A stretch of 64,000 nt of DNA from assembly GCA_021234155.1 (NCBI GenBank), contig JAJEKV010000785.1:27716-91715 (forward strand), read 5' to 3'. Below are positions 41,701 to 54,620 of this stretch, piece by piece. Every line of letters starts with the position of its first letter. The first letter of the stretch is position 1. The position numbers were made by a program, and so were the translations under genes. Under the pieces are notes generated by a model. It was not told the origin of the DNA. It was given only the letters and a program-made list of their open reading frames with translations, and did not search any database. The stretch is from Isoetes taiwanensis. Taxonomy: Eukaryota; Streptophyta; Lycopodiopsida; Isoetales; Isoetaceae.

Positions 41701-44700
41701 TGCATTTTTGTCATTCATTTTCTTGGAAAATGGTTTGCAATATATCATGGATATACAACAAATTTCCTACTTGTTACGAGGGTAGAGAGGATTAAGATCA
41801 TGGTGGCAGAGGCGTTTGCTGCCCGGTGGCATAGAAAATAGGGCGAAGTGGCAATGAAATGTATATGGTTTCTAACATGATGCGTAAATGTACATTGCAA
41901 AGCGAGTTTATGGAATCTGTGATTAGCGATTGGGATATAGCAGAGTTCTCAAAGGCAATTGATCACGGCGGATCTCTTTTTAGAAGTCCCAATTACAAGT
42001 AGTATAAGTGAATCAGATACTCTTGCCGGCCAATTCTATCGAGCCCAACATCTAAGATCTGTGGAGTTTCATAAAAAGGAAAAGCAAAATCCAATGGCGG
42101 ACTTGAGCTTTAAACATAGGTCGCTTTTAAAAGCAACTTGATGCCACATCCAAAGATGAGCAACTTGACGCCCACATCATTTAAAGCAACTTGGCGATGG
42201 CCGAGAAAAGATCAACATGATTCAACTGTCTCTCCATGATTCAATGTCTCTTCATCCAGTTTGGGGAGAGCTTTAAAACTTCTTTTAAATCTATGTACTC
42301 TGAAAGTACCACGAGGAAAGCAATGCTTGCTTGCTCATATCTACATCCCGGATGGCATGTGATTTGTCCGAGAAGATAGGCCGCAAACCCACCATCTAAA
42401 CAACACCACGCCCAGCGAAGCGTAGCATGCCTAGCAAACAACCCTACCAATGCCAATCGAATCCTTGCATACCAAATCTTGCATGCACTATTACATTACG
42501 TTACCAAAGCAATTATGCAGAACAAAATCTGAGACCATAGTTGCAAGGAAATGAATCCTATCTAACCGGGACAGTTCCGGTGTATGTAACTTCGATCTAG
42601 TTGCCTTCTAGCTCCACATTTTACGTTGCTTCCTTGAAAATTTTCCTTTGCTTCCCTCGGAATTTTTGCCAATGCGAATTTGGCCTCATTAGGATCCATT
42701 AGATCCATCAACAATAAAAAACACAATGTTTGAGGATTCTTACGGCAGAGAGCATTCTCTACAAGGTAAATTTGATCATAAAATTTTGGAGGTTTTTAGA
42801 TGGGGAGCGCTTCCAAGAGGGAATACGGGCGCTTTAGATGCGTGATGCAATTTTAAATTGGATGTGAGGGATCAAAAATACGGAACCAGAGAATAAAGAT
42901 GAGGAGGAGCTACTGAGATCAACGGAATGAGGGCCGCACCTTAAACAAGATCGATCAGAGTACGCAAGATAGCAAGATTGGCAAGGAATCAAGAACGATG
43001 GAGCAATTTTGGGATTAAGTTTGTGACTCGTTATGAAAAATTTTGGGATTATGTTTGTGACGATTTGCCGCCACTTGTGACTAGATTACAAGCCAATGCT
43101 TGCTAATTTTCTTAACACGGTCATTTTGGGAAGTTATTTAGTAACTTGCAGCAATGGTAATTGACGATTGCTCTTTATAATTCATAACCCATATTTATTT
43201 TCTTGTGGTTTTGAGTTTTAGTTTAAACATCTTAGCTCTAGATACCATAAGCCATATATCTCATCAAATTATTGCCGTCACATGAAATAACCACTTGCAC
43301 CTTAGGTCGTCTTAGAAGATTTAATGATGAGTTGATTCTCCGGCTTTTTCTCCAAGCCTATCAATTGTGAAACAAGTCATCATTTAACCAAGTTCCTTGT
43401 AAGATCTTTATGCATATGTGGTCATATTAATTGACCATTGCATTATGCATTAAGGACACTAAAACCCATTCACCATTGAATGTCATATGATAAATCCCTG
43501 CACTTAACCTAGGTTAGATATTAACTTTGTTTTTCACATTCAGAACTTATGCATGTCTGTTGTATAAGTCGACGGAATGATATTTGTTATAGAAGACTCT
43601 TTAGCTTCAAAAGGTTCTAATATGGAAATGCCACAAACCAAGTTAAGCTAGATCTATTTAGCATGGTTTATGACATTTAGAGATGTTATAAAAGTAACAA
43701 TATTGCCCTGAGATATATAATAGTATTTATTGCACTTGGCAAAGTGCAATCAACTCACAAAGGGACTAAGCCAAGGTAACGAAATCGCGACTCCAAGTTC
43801 CATGTTGTGCATGAAATTTTTTGTAAAGGATTATATATTTTTTACAATAATCCCTAGTTCTTTAAAATTCTTATAGCTAAGAAATTAGGCTCCACGATTT
43901 GTTGGACCATTTTGAAGTTATTGGTTGCATTGGACCCCAAAGTATCGATTGAACAAGCCAAGTAGAGTGCATAATGAGTATCAAAGTGCAGGACCATGGG
44001 GTCTATAGGTAGCCCTGTCCTATAGGTGGCACCCCTAATTTAAGTGTGCTCATCTCCTTATACATCTACACATATAAAGTTTACTATTTTTACCCACATG
44101 CATACAAGAGTTAGATATGAATCTTAAATGTTACCCTCCAACAATCATTGTCAAAGCATTGTTATTTGAAAAAAACATATTAAGAAGAAGATTGTCAACA
44201 ATTTGTCAAATCATCCAATTTGCCATCTCTTTTTATGAGATCAATCGTCATACGCTACATTATCATTTTCATGCAATATTGCACGACATTCTTCCGGGTT
44301 TTACATATAAATATTGACTCTTAATACTTTAATACTTTTCTTTTTAATACTTTAATACTTTTCTTTTTAATACTTTCCTCTGGAGGTATATTATAATTTA
44401 CAAGCATAACTGGCCAAGTAGATCAAGGCATCTACCAAAGGAAAAAATATATATATTTAAATCCTGTGGGTTTTAAATTGTTGATAAGTCAATATTATTT
44501 TATTCGTAGTACTTTTCGAGGAGGGTGATAGTGGATTAGAATCCAAACTTAGGAGTTTCTACCTCAGCGAATTCCCTTACATCGGCTCATCGACAATGTT
44601 CAATAATATATGGTGGGGAATTCATTTCTTGATAACAATAATAATCTTTTTAGGGTGAATGCCTTGCCATGTTGCCAAATTAAAGCAGATTTGTTGCTAC

Positions 44701-45500
44701 CAGCGGCATTGGTTTGGAGAAAAGTGATTACAGGACATAAGTCTTACTATAGAAAATAGAGATACTATTGGTTAAGTAGAATAAGAGACTATTATCTTCA
44801 CCAAAAGAAAGCTTATCGTGTTTAAAGGGTTTTGGGTTGTGTTGGTAGGTCAAAAGTCCAAGTCCTATTTTTTGTTAGAAGAAGTTGCTTTGCATGTTGG
44901 TAAGCACCTAAGGCTAGAGTTGGGAGGTTCTACGAAGTTCAAATTTGTCTTTGAGGGCAAAAATACAACTAAAAATTTTATCTGATTGGAAGTTTTTACA
45001 TGCAAAAAAAAAAAAAATACAAGGACATGATGGTGAATTTGGCATTTTTCTTTTGAATTCTAAAGCGCTATTTCCATGATCACACCCCCTATAGCTCTAG
45101 AACCCATTTTGATGATATTTTGGCTTTGCCCACCCTATGCCCTTGGTCAATTGGACTGATGATGGTCTGCCATGAAAGTTACCTAGAAACGATTTATGGC
45201 CCTTGGGCGTAAGAGACCTCGATTCTCCCAAAAACTTAACATTAACTTCACCCTAACATTTCACAATCTATTTCTTAACTAACTCAATCCTCACATACCT
45301 AGGCCAAAATTCATATTACCTATAGAATTGGGGTAATTTTTCCTAAGTTAAAAAAGTCCCCTCGACTATCGATCTAACGAGGTTAGAATATCGCTTGATG
45401 CTATGATTTGGTCTACCAAAATCATAGCTCGATACCCTTCTTGATGCTCCCAGAACCTATATGATGCTCCCATCATATAAGTATGGGTAATTCCCCTCTC
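38721..45500. other. Interior of the candidate CACTA element, no gene recognised
   Basis: AT-rich sequence without a recognisable transposase or host gene. A (GAATA)n tract lies at about 41643-41666 and an AATACTTTAATACTTTTCTTT duplication at about 44318-44370. An unplaced coding-like fragment on the plus strand at 39548-39640 (ELAKHHGLSTPKKKNPLDFD) may be a relic of a transposon protein. Confidence 0.45.
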
Positions 45501-47150
45501 ATCTTATGGCGACTCCATCACTGAAGAAAGGCCCTCGGGTCGACTGGGACCACTTGTGATGGGAAAGTGTCCAGTTGAAGGACACGGAGATGTCGTGTCC
45601 CCATGCCTTCCATGGGAATCAGCGTTTATATACATGTTAGCACCTGCCCAACAATAAAAAGTAAATTATATGCCACGGTGAAGGGTGGCTCATCTATCAT
45701 CAATACGAACAAGAATATAATACTTATGACATAACATAGAAATGCATCATAAATGAGGATTCTACCGCCAGCTCGGGGAGGGGGAGGGGTATGAGGGGGT
45801 GTCAGCCCGGCCAAAAGCCTCCGGATAACAACAAACGGAATCATGACAATGGCGTTGGGCGGCATGGAATAATGTCTAGGCCTAGTCCATTCTATCCGCC
45901 CCTCTTGTGCACACTTTTGCGGATATAGGTGAAACATCTTTTTGTGTGATTGTAGCCTTTGAGATGCAATCTCATGGATTTATAAATATGTGGAATATCA
46001 CAGTCCAGTTGTAGGCGCCCACGGATCTTTTTGAAGAATGACATTATCCAGTGTTCTCCCTCATCTTAGCATGGTGTTGGACCCATGAGTGTGATTAGGA
46101 GTGATACAACCTCCTGTCCCCCTTGGGCTAAAGTCCTTGTGAAATACTATCATCTCGAAGCCCCTCGGCTTAGGACGGGAAGAGTATCAAAGAGCCTTCC
46201 CTTTGAGGTCTTGCTATCCTGTGTTCCCTGCCCCTTCCTCTACATCACGTTGCCATAGACATCCTTTGCCCGGAAGGTCTTCATGGTCTCTCACATGGTG
46301 GTGCATTATCTAGATTGATCTTTGTTGGACCCTTCTGCATGCTTCTTGCTTTGGGCCGGGGCGGCTAGAGCTTGGACTCTCCCCCCTGGGTAATGTGCTT
46401 TGTATTGCCGGAACTCTTCTTCTGGATGGTATGTAAGTTGATGATGGCACATCCGCCTTATGTATTATTATGCCTACATTTGACATTGTTTCTCGACATA
46501 GAATGTCTTTTCTCTGCTACTCCTCTTGGAACTTCACGGTAGGTGTAGTCGATGAGGTCCTTCTTTGCCCATGCGCAATCAACCCCATGGGCTCATCAGT
46601 CCTAAGCCCCTTCTTCTACAAGCGGTATGGTAGGCGGAGGATATGGTTTGAAGAGGTATTCCTTCCCCTTCGATAACCACACTTAGGGACAAAGGCCCGG
46701 TGATGCCTATTTGGTGGTCGTTGGCTCTTCTAATATCCTCGTTTGTGCCTTCATGACGCCGTTCCATCCTTGCTGCTAGCCTGCTCTCTTCACTTCTGAT
46801 CGTCATCCCCCTCTTCTTCATAGTCCTTTTCAGTAATGGGCGCTCGAACATGTCTTTGCGTAGGCGATACCGCGGCATCGAGATGCGTGGATGAGGCCTT
46901 TGGTCCATTCTTGTGTCGGTGCGAGCTCCAAGGGCTGTATATAAAGCCCCCTACCTTGTTGATGGCCTTGAAGTGCATGAGCGAGGATAAAAATTTTGCA
47001 TGTCTTTGAGACATATACGTAATCTATGAACATTCCGACTCATATAATCTAAGCATGTTTTTAGTCCCGTCCCATCATGGGTCTTGACTTTGGAACCCCA
47101 CCTAAGACTTGATTCGGTGACTCTAGGGAGACCCACTTCCACCACACCCC
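45501..47150. repeat. LTR-related fragment and degraded gag-like ORF
   Basis: 45885-45960 resembles 53800-53870 (CCATTCTATCCGCCCCTC, then GTGCACACTTT, then TGATTGTAGCC), so it belongs to the same LTR-like family as the 53.5-kb and 63.6-kb copies. On the minus strand 46908-46579 encodes a basic, Arg-rich peptide (SEESRLAARMERRHEG) like those in retroelement gag regions. Nothing is intact. Confidence 0.4.
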
Positions 47151-47479
47151 CTTTCCCCCGGGAGGAACAACGACTTCCTAGGGCAAGATCCGCTAATCAT
47201 CTTGGCCAGATGATGATGTCGGTGTAATAGCATCTACGTGATAAATACTATGTGACCGCCAATGCGTATGTGTGAGCTACTCTATTTTATTAACCATCAC
47301 CTAGTTTAGGAGGCCACCAACACCTTAGAATGACTTGATTGAGTCTCCATTAATGTTTTTTCATTAATATTTACGCGTCAATAAAGATCTAGCTAATTGG
47401 CCAAGAGGCATTTATGCGCTTGCAAGTGTTGAAGAAGATAAGAGGAAGGGCGTTTGGAGCCCTACAAGAGTGAACCACT

Positions 47480-47890
47480 GCGGCCAGGTGTAGATGATAA
47501 CGTTCCTAAGCAGGCATGCCCCTTAACCAAGCTGGGCAAAACCGCTCTAGACGTTTATGAGTAGTCGCTTCCTACCCATTTATGCCGGTGTCTCGAACGC
47601 CCATGTGCACATTTCGGGATCGAATGAGCGTCTACCATGGGCCCAAGTATAGTCTCTCCCACTAGAACTATGCTTGTCCTCGAGCATCCAAAGCTATACC
47701 ATGTCACAATATTACCAAGTCTTGCAAAAAACCCATGCATATAGGCACCCATGGAGACTCGAACTCGAGACCGGCTCGATACTAAGCCCAAGCGTTCCTA
47801 ACCGACATGCCTCCTTAACCAAGCTGGGCAAAACTGCCCAGACGCTTAGTCGCTTCTACCCATTTATGCGGTGTCACCGTGCGCCCCATG
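47480..47890 (-). repeat. Duplicated segment with tRNA-like promoter boxes (SINE-like)
   Basis: The plus-strand words CCTTAACCAAGCTGGGCAAA, GTTCCTAA, CGCTT-CTACCCATTTATG and CCCATGTGCACATT occur at 47500-47625 and again at 47790-47900. On the minus strand each copy reads TTGCCCAGCTTGGTTAAGG, which fits a pol III A box. The second copy is followed by GAGTTCGAGTCTCC, which fits a B box. A cloverleaf is only partly formed, so this is at best a tRNA-derived relic. Confidence 0.35.
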
Positions 47891-48966
47891 TGCACATTCA
47901 AAGGATCGAATACTCGAAGCGGTCACCGGGCCAGATTATAGTGAAGGGGTAGCCCATTGAGTGATCCTACTAAAGATGATGTAAATCGAGATCAATTCAT
48001 CTTGAATGAGTATAAATAAAGAGCCTTTAACAGATTTAATGTACAAAGGTGAAAGACCTAGCTTTCAAGCACCATGATTGGCGTGATCCATAGAATGGGC
48101 CACATTCAATGCTCTACATCACTCCAATCAATCTTAGCAAGCCACAAGCAGCCATGTACCATGAAAATGCATCAAAAGGTGCAGCGTCGCGATCCTTACA
48201 TGAAGTGAATGGGCAGTTGCATGATTAGCATGCTTTCCGTTTCTTTAGCATTTGTTTTCTATGTTTCTGGCGTACAAAGTTTCACACATAATCTAAGCAA
48301 CCTCTTTTACTTTACTTCATAAATTTCAATCAATATAAATTTTAGCAAAGAATTGGTCTATTTTTTACCCGAGAGTGTTGCTTTGCTATCTTGGAAGAGG
48401 TTATTCGTGGGGACCATGGGATCCTTGTACTTGCTTGAGCACGGGGGCTATCATAGAGATACTCGCGATGGAACAAAGTGTTGAGGGGAAAGTTTCCGAT
48501 TTCAAGGCAACCTTCTTGAGGATTATTAATGGAGAACTCATGGCATGGAGGAAAATAGATAAAAAAAAATACAAATATATTTTAGAAATTGCAATTAGCT
48601 TCTAAGCGTAACAATGCGTGTTTGAACTAACGTTCATTGCCGGCATAAATTAGCCCCCCCCTCCAAATCAACCCCTTGTAGAGCGATTATAACCACCCAA
48701 AATCGTCATTTTTTCTTTACTAAGGAGCTTGTTATGCGCAAAATCACCTCCGATATTGCCATAATGCAAGTTTTGAGTCTTCAAATTGATGGTCTCTAGG
48801 AGTAGAACCTTACTTGTTTTGGACAAGCGGCTTTTACGCGAACTAGCATGTGCAAAACAACCTCGAATGACCTTTGCCATGAAAATTGGGCTCGACACAA
48901 GCACCATCCTTTTGTAAACTACCAAATCACTAGAACACCCCGTTCCTTCCATTTTGATGGAACCAT

Positions 48967-49420
48967 GCCATGGCAACCAAAGCAAAAGCAAAAAAGCCAA
49001 AAGCTGCAGCCGAGGCAAAAGGCACAACACGGCCAGAAACAAAGCAGGGAGGCCAACCCAACCAAAGCAAGGCGGATACAATGGATATGGAATAGGCGGT
49101 CAGGGCAAAAGGGAAAAAACCCCTCGAGGCGGGGAAACTAGGTCTGAGAACAGATGTGCCATGGATTTGGTAGCAGCGAAACGTGCCGCCCACCGGACAC
49201 CACCCCGTGAGCGTGGCCGCCAAGGAAGATGGGTGTTGCGGAACCTGCAGGAGCTACTGAGGAAGGTGAGAGCAAGCATAAAACAAAGTGAGCTCCATGC
49301 TTTTTGAGAAATCAAGGCGTATGGTCAGTTGCTACAAAGAAAGATGGGCAAGCATACAAAACAATACGTTCCAAGCTATTGGAAATCAAAACTATTTTGC
49401 CCGTGAGCATAGGCGGTGTG
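48967..49420 (+). pseudogene. Degraded Lys/Ala-rich ORF inside the candidate CACTA element
   Basis: An ATG in good context (CCATGGCAACC) at 48967 begins MATKAKAKKPKAAAEAKG. Reading then has to change frame near 49090 (continuing GGQGKREKTPRGGE to LRNLQELLRKVRASI) and again near 49300 (EKSRRMVSCYKERW). A basic, low-complexity start followed by a charged helical region suits a transposon accessory protein. No domain is recognisable and the frame is broken. Confidence 0.25.
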
Positions 49421-50839
49421 GTGAAAATCGGTATATTTGAAAGTGCTGGATTAAAATTCTTGATGCTAAGCCGTTGCTGAAGATGCCTTACGATGTCTAC
49501 CAAAAATCTTGCCGGTGAAGTGTAAATCATCTGCGTAAGTATGTGCTATGTGCTCTCACGGGAAACCATGGCGGAACCGATCCGCATTTGTCTGGGCCTC
49601 CCCAAAGGTTAGTCGGCCCAAGATGGCTGCCCATCAGCGTGCCCTTTGCCCGATTTTCACCGACCAAGTAATGTGGGTTTCAGCGCTTATTGGCATATTC
49701 GCATATATTGGTATATACCGAATATGCCACAAACCAATAATGGTGGAATAAACATAATATGCACTTCAACATAATTTGAAATGATGGATATTAATCATTA
49801 CTTTTTCCTCAAATGTATAATTGGTTGAGTCTTTATTACTACCACAACTATTTATCAACCCAATTATATTGTCATGTTCTTCAACGTGACCATCAATGCT
49901 TTCTCCTCGCTACGTCCAACCTCATCTCCATGGCACGCATTGTTATTACAGCCATTAACCATCATGCGTAACCTAATATAAAGTTAGTGCCTCCCACCTA
50001 ATGCATTATATTTTGGGCCTCCATAGATCGTCATGGGAGTAATCTATACCTTGGGCAATGAATAACCCTCTTAAAACACTAGGGATGCTGATTGATTGTT
50101 TTACTATATATCGACGACTCCGATTCTTGGAATTTTTCATTTAAACTTCGATAATGGACCATTAAATCTTCTACATTAGGTATGCTTTATTAATTTCTCA
50201 ATGTCATGAGGCATAGCTAGATCGTATATCACAACCCATAGCTTAGTCGGTATACCCGTCTATAACGAAAGTTACTGCATGCTGAGGAGCTCTCACCATC
50301 AACCTCAATGTGCCTCAAAACTCCCTTGAAAAAATTAATTGTGGCTTGTTCTATTGAAGTCCATTGGGAATACTATGGGTATCTTTTATAATACAAACAA
50401 GAAGTACGCGCATATTCTAAGGGTTCATGCATAGCCCAGACAGATTACTAACCTATCCTGCCCAGGAGCTAGGGTGTAAGGCATCACTAAAAACAAGTAC
50501 TAAAAGATCCGGGAGCTTTCTAATAGATACCAAATGACTTAAGATGCCGCCTTCAATCGCCGTAGGCACTCCATTATGTTGGCTTTTAACATTCACACCA
50601 ACATAGTTCAAACTCATCAACCCGCGATGTCCTCTACAGCTCATGGATATTGCACTAGGATCTAGCATGTCAACGCCAAGCTCTTTTCAATCTTCTTTCT
50701 CCTAGTGGTTGTAGGCAAATCAGTAAATAGATCATCCATGGTGCCTCTAGAGAAGCTCAAACTTTCAGGAGTGCTTAGAAGAACTCAAATGGACGTTTTT
50801 AGAAGAACTCAAATGGGCACGTTTCCAACGCATAAAAAA
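49421..50839. other. Non-coding interior sequence
   Basis: No gene, RNA or repeat supported. A short palindromic-looking stretch of ATATT(C/G)-type words occurs at about 49690-49725 (GGCATATTCGCATATATTGG). Confidence 0.5.
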
Positions 50840-51155
50840 GATATTGGTAACACGTTATTAAAATGTTAATATTTGTCACGTTACAAATTGCACTTTTGTA
50901 AACATTACAAATTTTAATGGTTGTACCTGCGTTACAAAAGTTCATTTGTAACCCATTACAAAATTTAATGTTTGTCACACGTTACAAAACGGGTTCATAT
51001 ATATTTTAGTAACATGTTACAATTATTTAACGCGGTGCCACTAATTCTGAAATTTTATACTTTTGTCACTTGTGCAACAAATCTAAAAATGCGTTGCAAA
51101 TTATTATCCGCTACAAATCAACACGTTACAAACCCCCATTAGCCCCTTTGTAGTT
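50840..51155. mobile_element. Candidate CACTA transposon, right end
   Basis: Clustered motifs in inverted sense to the left end: CACGTTACAAA, GCGTTACAAAAG, CACACGTTACAAAACG and AACACGTTACAAACCCCC. The terminus read on the minus strand is ACTACAAAGGGGCTAATGGG then GGTTTGTAACGTG, matching the left end at ACTA and GTTTGTAACG. The first C of CACTA is missing, and no matching 3-bp target duplication was found, so the ends have decayed. Confidence 0.6.
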
Positions 51156-53474
51156 ACCTTTGCAATTGGATCCTTACCATCTAACTTTTCTATAACAAGG
51201 CATTTGCCTTGCACTACCTACAGCAATGACATACTTCCTCAAGGGTGTCATTGCAATGTTCTATCCAAGTCCGTAGACCTAAGCAAAAAGCAGTCGATGC
51301 CTCATCTTGTTAAAGAAAAGGTAAGAAGAAAAAATTCTAGAGAGAAACACTAAATGATGTAACTGGGCACTCTAGTGGCCATAGCTACACTCCTCCCGTG
51401 GATTTGGCTTTTTGTGGTGGTTGCATCTTCAAGGGTTTCTTCATCTTCATCTCGAAAGTGGTAAGATTCTTGCTATGTATTCATTTATTATGTATGATCC
51501 AACAAGACTTCATTACATTCCTCGGTTTACCCTAATCCATTATGAGAAAAGCCCGAGAAAGTGCCTATTTTTGTGCAAGTTGTTAGGGAGCTTATTAACC
51601 TGGGAGGCTTATGTACACGTTATTTCTCAATGCATGAGAAGATCCCCAACCAGCTAATAATACTTTCGTGATTTTCTTCTTTCATTACCGAAACATGGAA
51701 AGTCCTTAAGACGAAAGGGCTATAGATAGATCCGCATTGTAATTCTGAGGGTTCAATGCTTGAATGATAGATTTGAAAGAAATTGTGAAAATTGCGACCA
51801 AGTTATTATGGGGCAAGGGTCGAGAGGCAAACTTTTAAATAAATTGAAATGTTTAACATGCCATAAATTTATTCATATTGTCTAGTTTAGATTGCAAGTT
51901 GTAGGAAGATCATTTGGAGATTTGCTTCATTTGCACAAATTATTTTTCTTGGTTTCTTCCAAGTTAGAGCATTGAAGATCATATTATTGCAAAAATGGAC
52001 ATCTATTGCTTATTGGTATTCTATAAGTTATTCTGGGGTGTTTTTTCCACCAAATCTGTCTCTTATTGTTGTTCTTTAAATTGGTTGAGCACGCCATCAC
52101 ATTATTGCGGTTCTTTAAGTACATCTTAAAAGATCGGCATGCTTGTTATAATCGCATAAATTGGTGTAGTATATTTGTGAACAAATTGCTAGGTTATTTG
52201 AGTTAATGCATCTTATTTTCAAGATCTTTCGTTGGAACCACATAAATTAATGCATCTCACTTTTTGAAACTCTTTGCAAGTGCACTTACTTGAGGCGATA
52301 AGTTATATTGTAGTTATCTTTTCATGGCTTGCTTACTAGAGTCAATGTACTCGAAGATTCTGAGCTACTTAGGAGCCAATGTACCATGATTGTTTACAAG
52401 TGAGCGGTGATTTAATGACATTTAACCGTTCGCAAGAATAGAAGGTAAATGAAGTTCCGAATTATCGAGGTAGTTGTCGGGTTAGTTACTTTCTTGGCTT
52501 TTCTAGATCCTTTTCCTATTTAGTCTTTTCCTTTTTCCTTTCTTGTTATCGCGATCACTGACATGCATCTCCTCTTTCCATGTAGCATGATTTAGTATTT
52601 TGGCCGAGCTTCTTATCTTCAACGATGCTTTTTCCTTAGTATCCGATTTTCGTTTGTTGTTGCAATGTAAAAAAAAGCCATTTTCGCTTCTATTTTTCAT
52701 GTGTTTCCTCTTCTCAATTTTATTTAACATTTGGTAGCGAGTCACCCAACCGCTTGCAAATTCTTGGTCAAATTAGGCGGATTCCTCTCAGCTTTGAGGT
52801 GATTCCTCTCAGCTTTGAGGTTTCAAGATTGCTTTTTCGTTTTTAGGTTTGCAAACATAACCTTTTCATCGAACCGGTCTTGTTTCTGGGGCGACCACTT
52901 TCAACAAAGATCCAAGCACCGGACCTATTAAGGACAAGAATATAGGCCGCAAGATGGCATCGGGTTGTTTAATATGGACCTTAGTGAAGAACTTGGATGC
53001 ACCTAGCAATGCATGGACTAATGATCGATTCAAGTGTAACCGTGGGTCTCTTATGACCTTCTATTGCAAGATTAACTGAAAGTTTGCCTGGCCCCACTTA
53101 TGTTTGTTCTTGCTTTGGCTCCATTTTGTTGTTAATCACAAATGGTTGTTCCTTTCTTATTTGTTAGTTCCCTTTATGAACCTCTTTTTTTATAATGTCT
53201 TCTAGTGTTTGTTATTCCTCTTTAAGATAACGTGATCTTGACTCCACAAAGTAAAATTGCTTGGGGATACAACAAAAAGTTTGAACAACTTTCAAAATTG
53301 ATTTCCATTCTAACTGGGCTCTACTATGTTGTGCGTTTGTGCAATAGAAGCTTGAACTATATATTCGTTTTGTTGTTCCTCTTTGATTCTTTGTTTATCC
53401 GTGAGGTCCCCTACTCATATACCTGCACTCACCCAGATACAAATAGAGTTCATCCCCATACCGGCCCATGCTAA
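51156..53474. other. Intergenic, no gene supported
   Basis: AT-rich DNA without convincing coding. GATTCCTCTCAGCTTTGAGGT is tandemly duplicated at 52780-52821. Confidence 0.5.
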
Positions 53475-54620
53475 TATAGGGCCCCTCCACGCATCATCAC
53501 AAGAACCTGAAGAGTTCCGGTGGGAAGAATGAAGGGTCCTTTATCCTATCTCCCTCGGGGGCCTACCTAATCGCGAAGGCGTAACCATACATGTCAAGAG
53601 TACATCCATCAACATCATATGACCATCCCAGAAGGATGGTCCTCCACATATTCTGCATAGACACAAAGATCGACATCACATAGGAAATCCTACCCAAGGC
53701 TCTCGGACTCAAAGGGATGACCGGACGGCTTGGGTCTCCGAGTTCATTATATTTAATTCATGGCAATGGATTTTGTTGGCATAAGAACATGGCATTGGGT
53801 TGTCCACTCCATCCGCCCCTCCCGTGCACACTTTGCGAGTAGGGTCAAAAGTGTTGGGACTGATCGTAGCCACGGATGCATAGCCAAAAGGGCTATTCCC
53901 TCGGTCTCATCCTCCCGATTCGATGGGGCGGGAAGGGATCACTCCCCTCCGAGAGATCTACATTTGACTCAAGGTGACTAGAGGGCCACGCGCCGTATTC
54001 GACCGAACCCTTTGGAAAGTGAACACCACTTCACGGGTGTCGAAGCCCATACCTTGCCCGCTTTTCACTGGCAAGCTATTGGACTCTTAGTCACAATGAT
54101 CCCCGGTAGGCCTTACACACCGAGGGATCGTTTCAAGAGTCAACATGAACCCCCTTCTTAGCCCGGTCGGCCCCTTCACCCACAACCAGGGTGTGGTTCT
54201 TGTACAGTTTTAATCTATAGTGTGCTAGAGGCTAACTAGGAGCATCAACTACTAGGCTTGAGGTCTCTACCCCCTTCCCAATACAAGGAGTTCACAGAGA
54301 TACATCATCCATATACATCACGAGAAGAACTAAAGAACAAGATCTAATCTATAGCATAGAGTTAGGTTCTTTTAGTTAGTGTATGGTATCTAGAGATCTA
54401 GATACGCTATAGGCAATTTAATAGGCTAAACCTACCGATACAATAATCGGAAGATGGTTTAGGCTATTAAATTGACTAAATACCTGGTCCTTGGGTTGCT
54501 CCTCGACTCGAAGTTCAACCATCCTATTTGGCGCCTCAATCAAGGGAAACTAATGGTGCAATTCGCGGGCAGTAACGCGGGAGGCGGTTTTGGCTCCGGG
54601 GCAGCCAAACAGAGCTCTCT
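53475..54620. mobile_element. LTR-like repeat, left copy
   Basis: Matches 63570-64000 in the same orientation. Shared words include GGGAAGAATGAAGG, GCGTAACCATACATGTC, GGAAATCCTACCCAAGGCTC, CATAAGAACATGGCATTGGG, CACAGAGATACATCATCCAT and GAACAAGATCTAATCTATAG. The left copy has an extra segment of about 400 bp (about 53870-54270). A separation near 10 kb suits the two LTRs of one retrotransposon, but internal coding has not been matched, so two dispersed copies remain possible. Confidence 0.55.
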
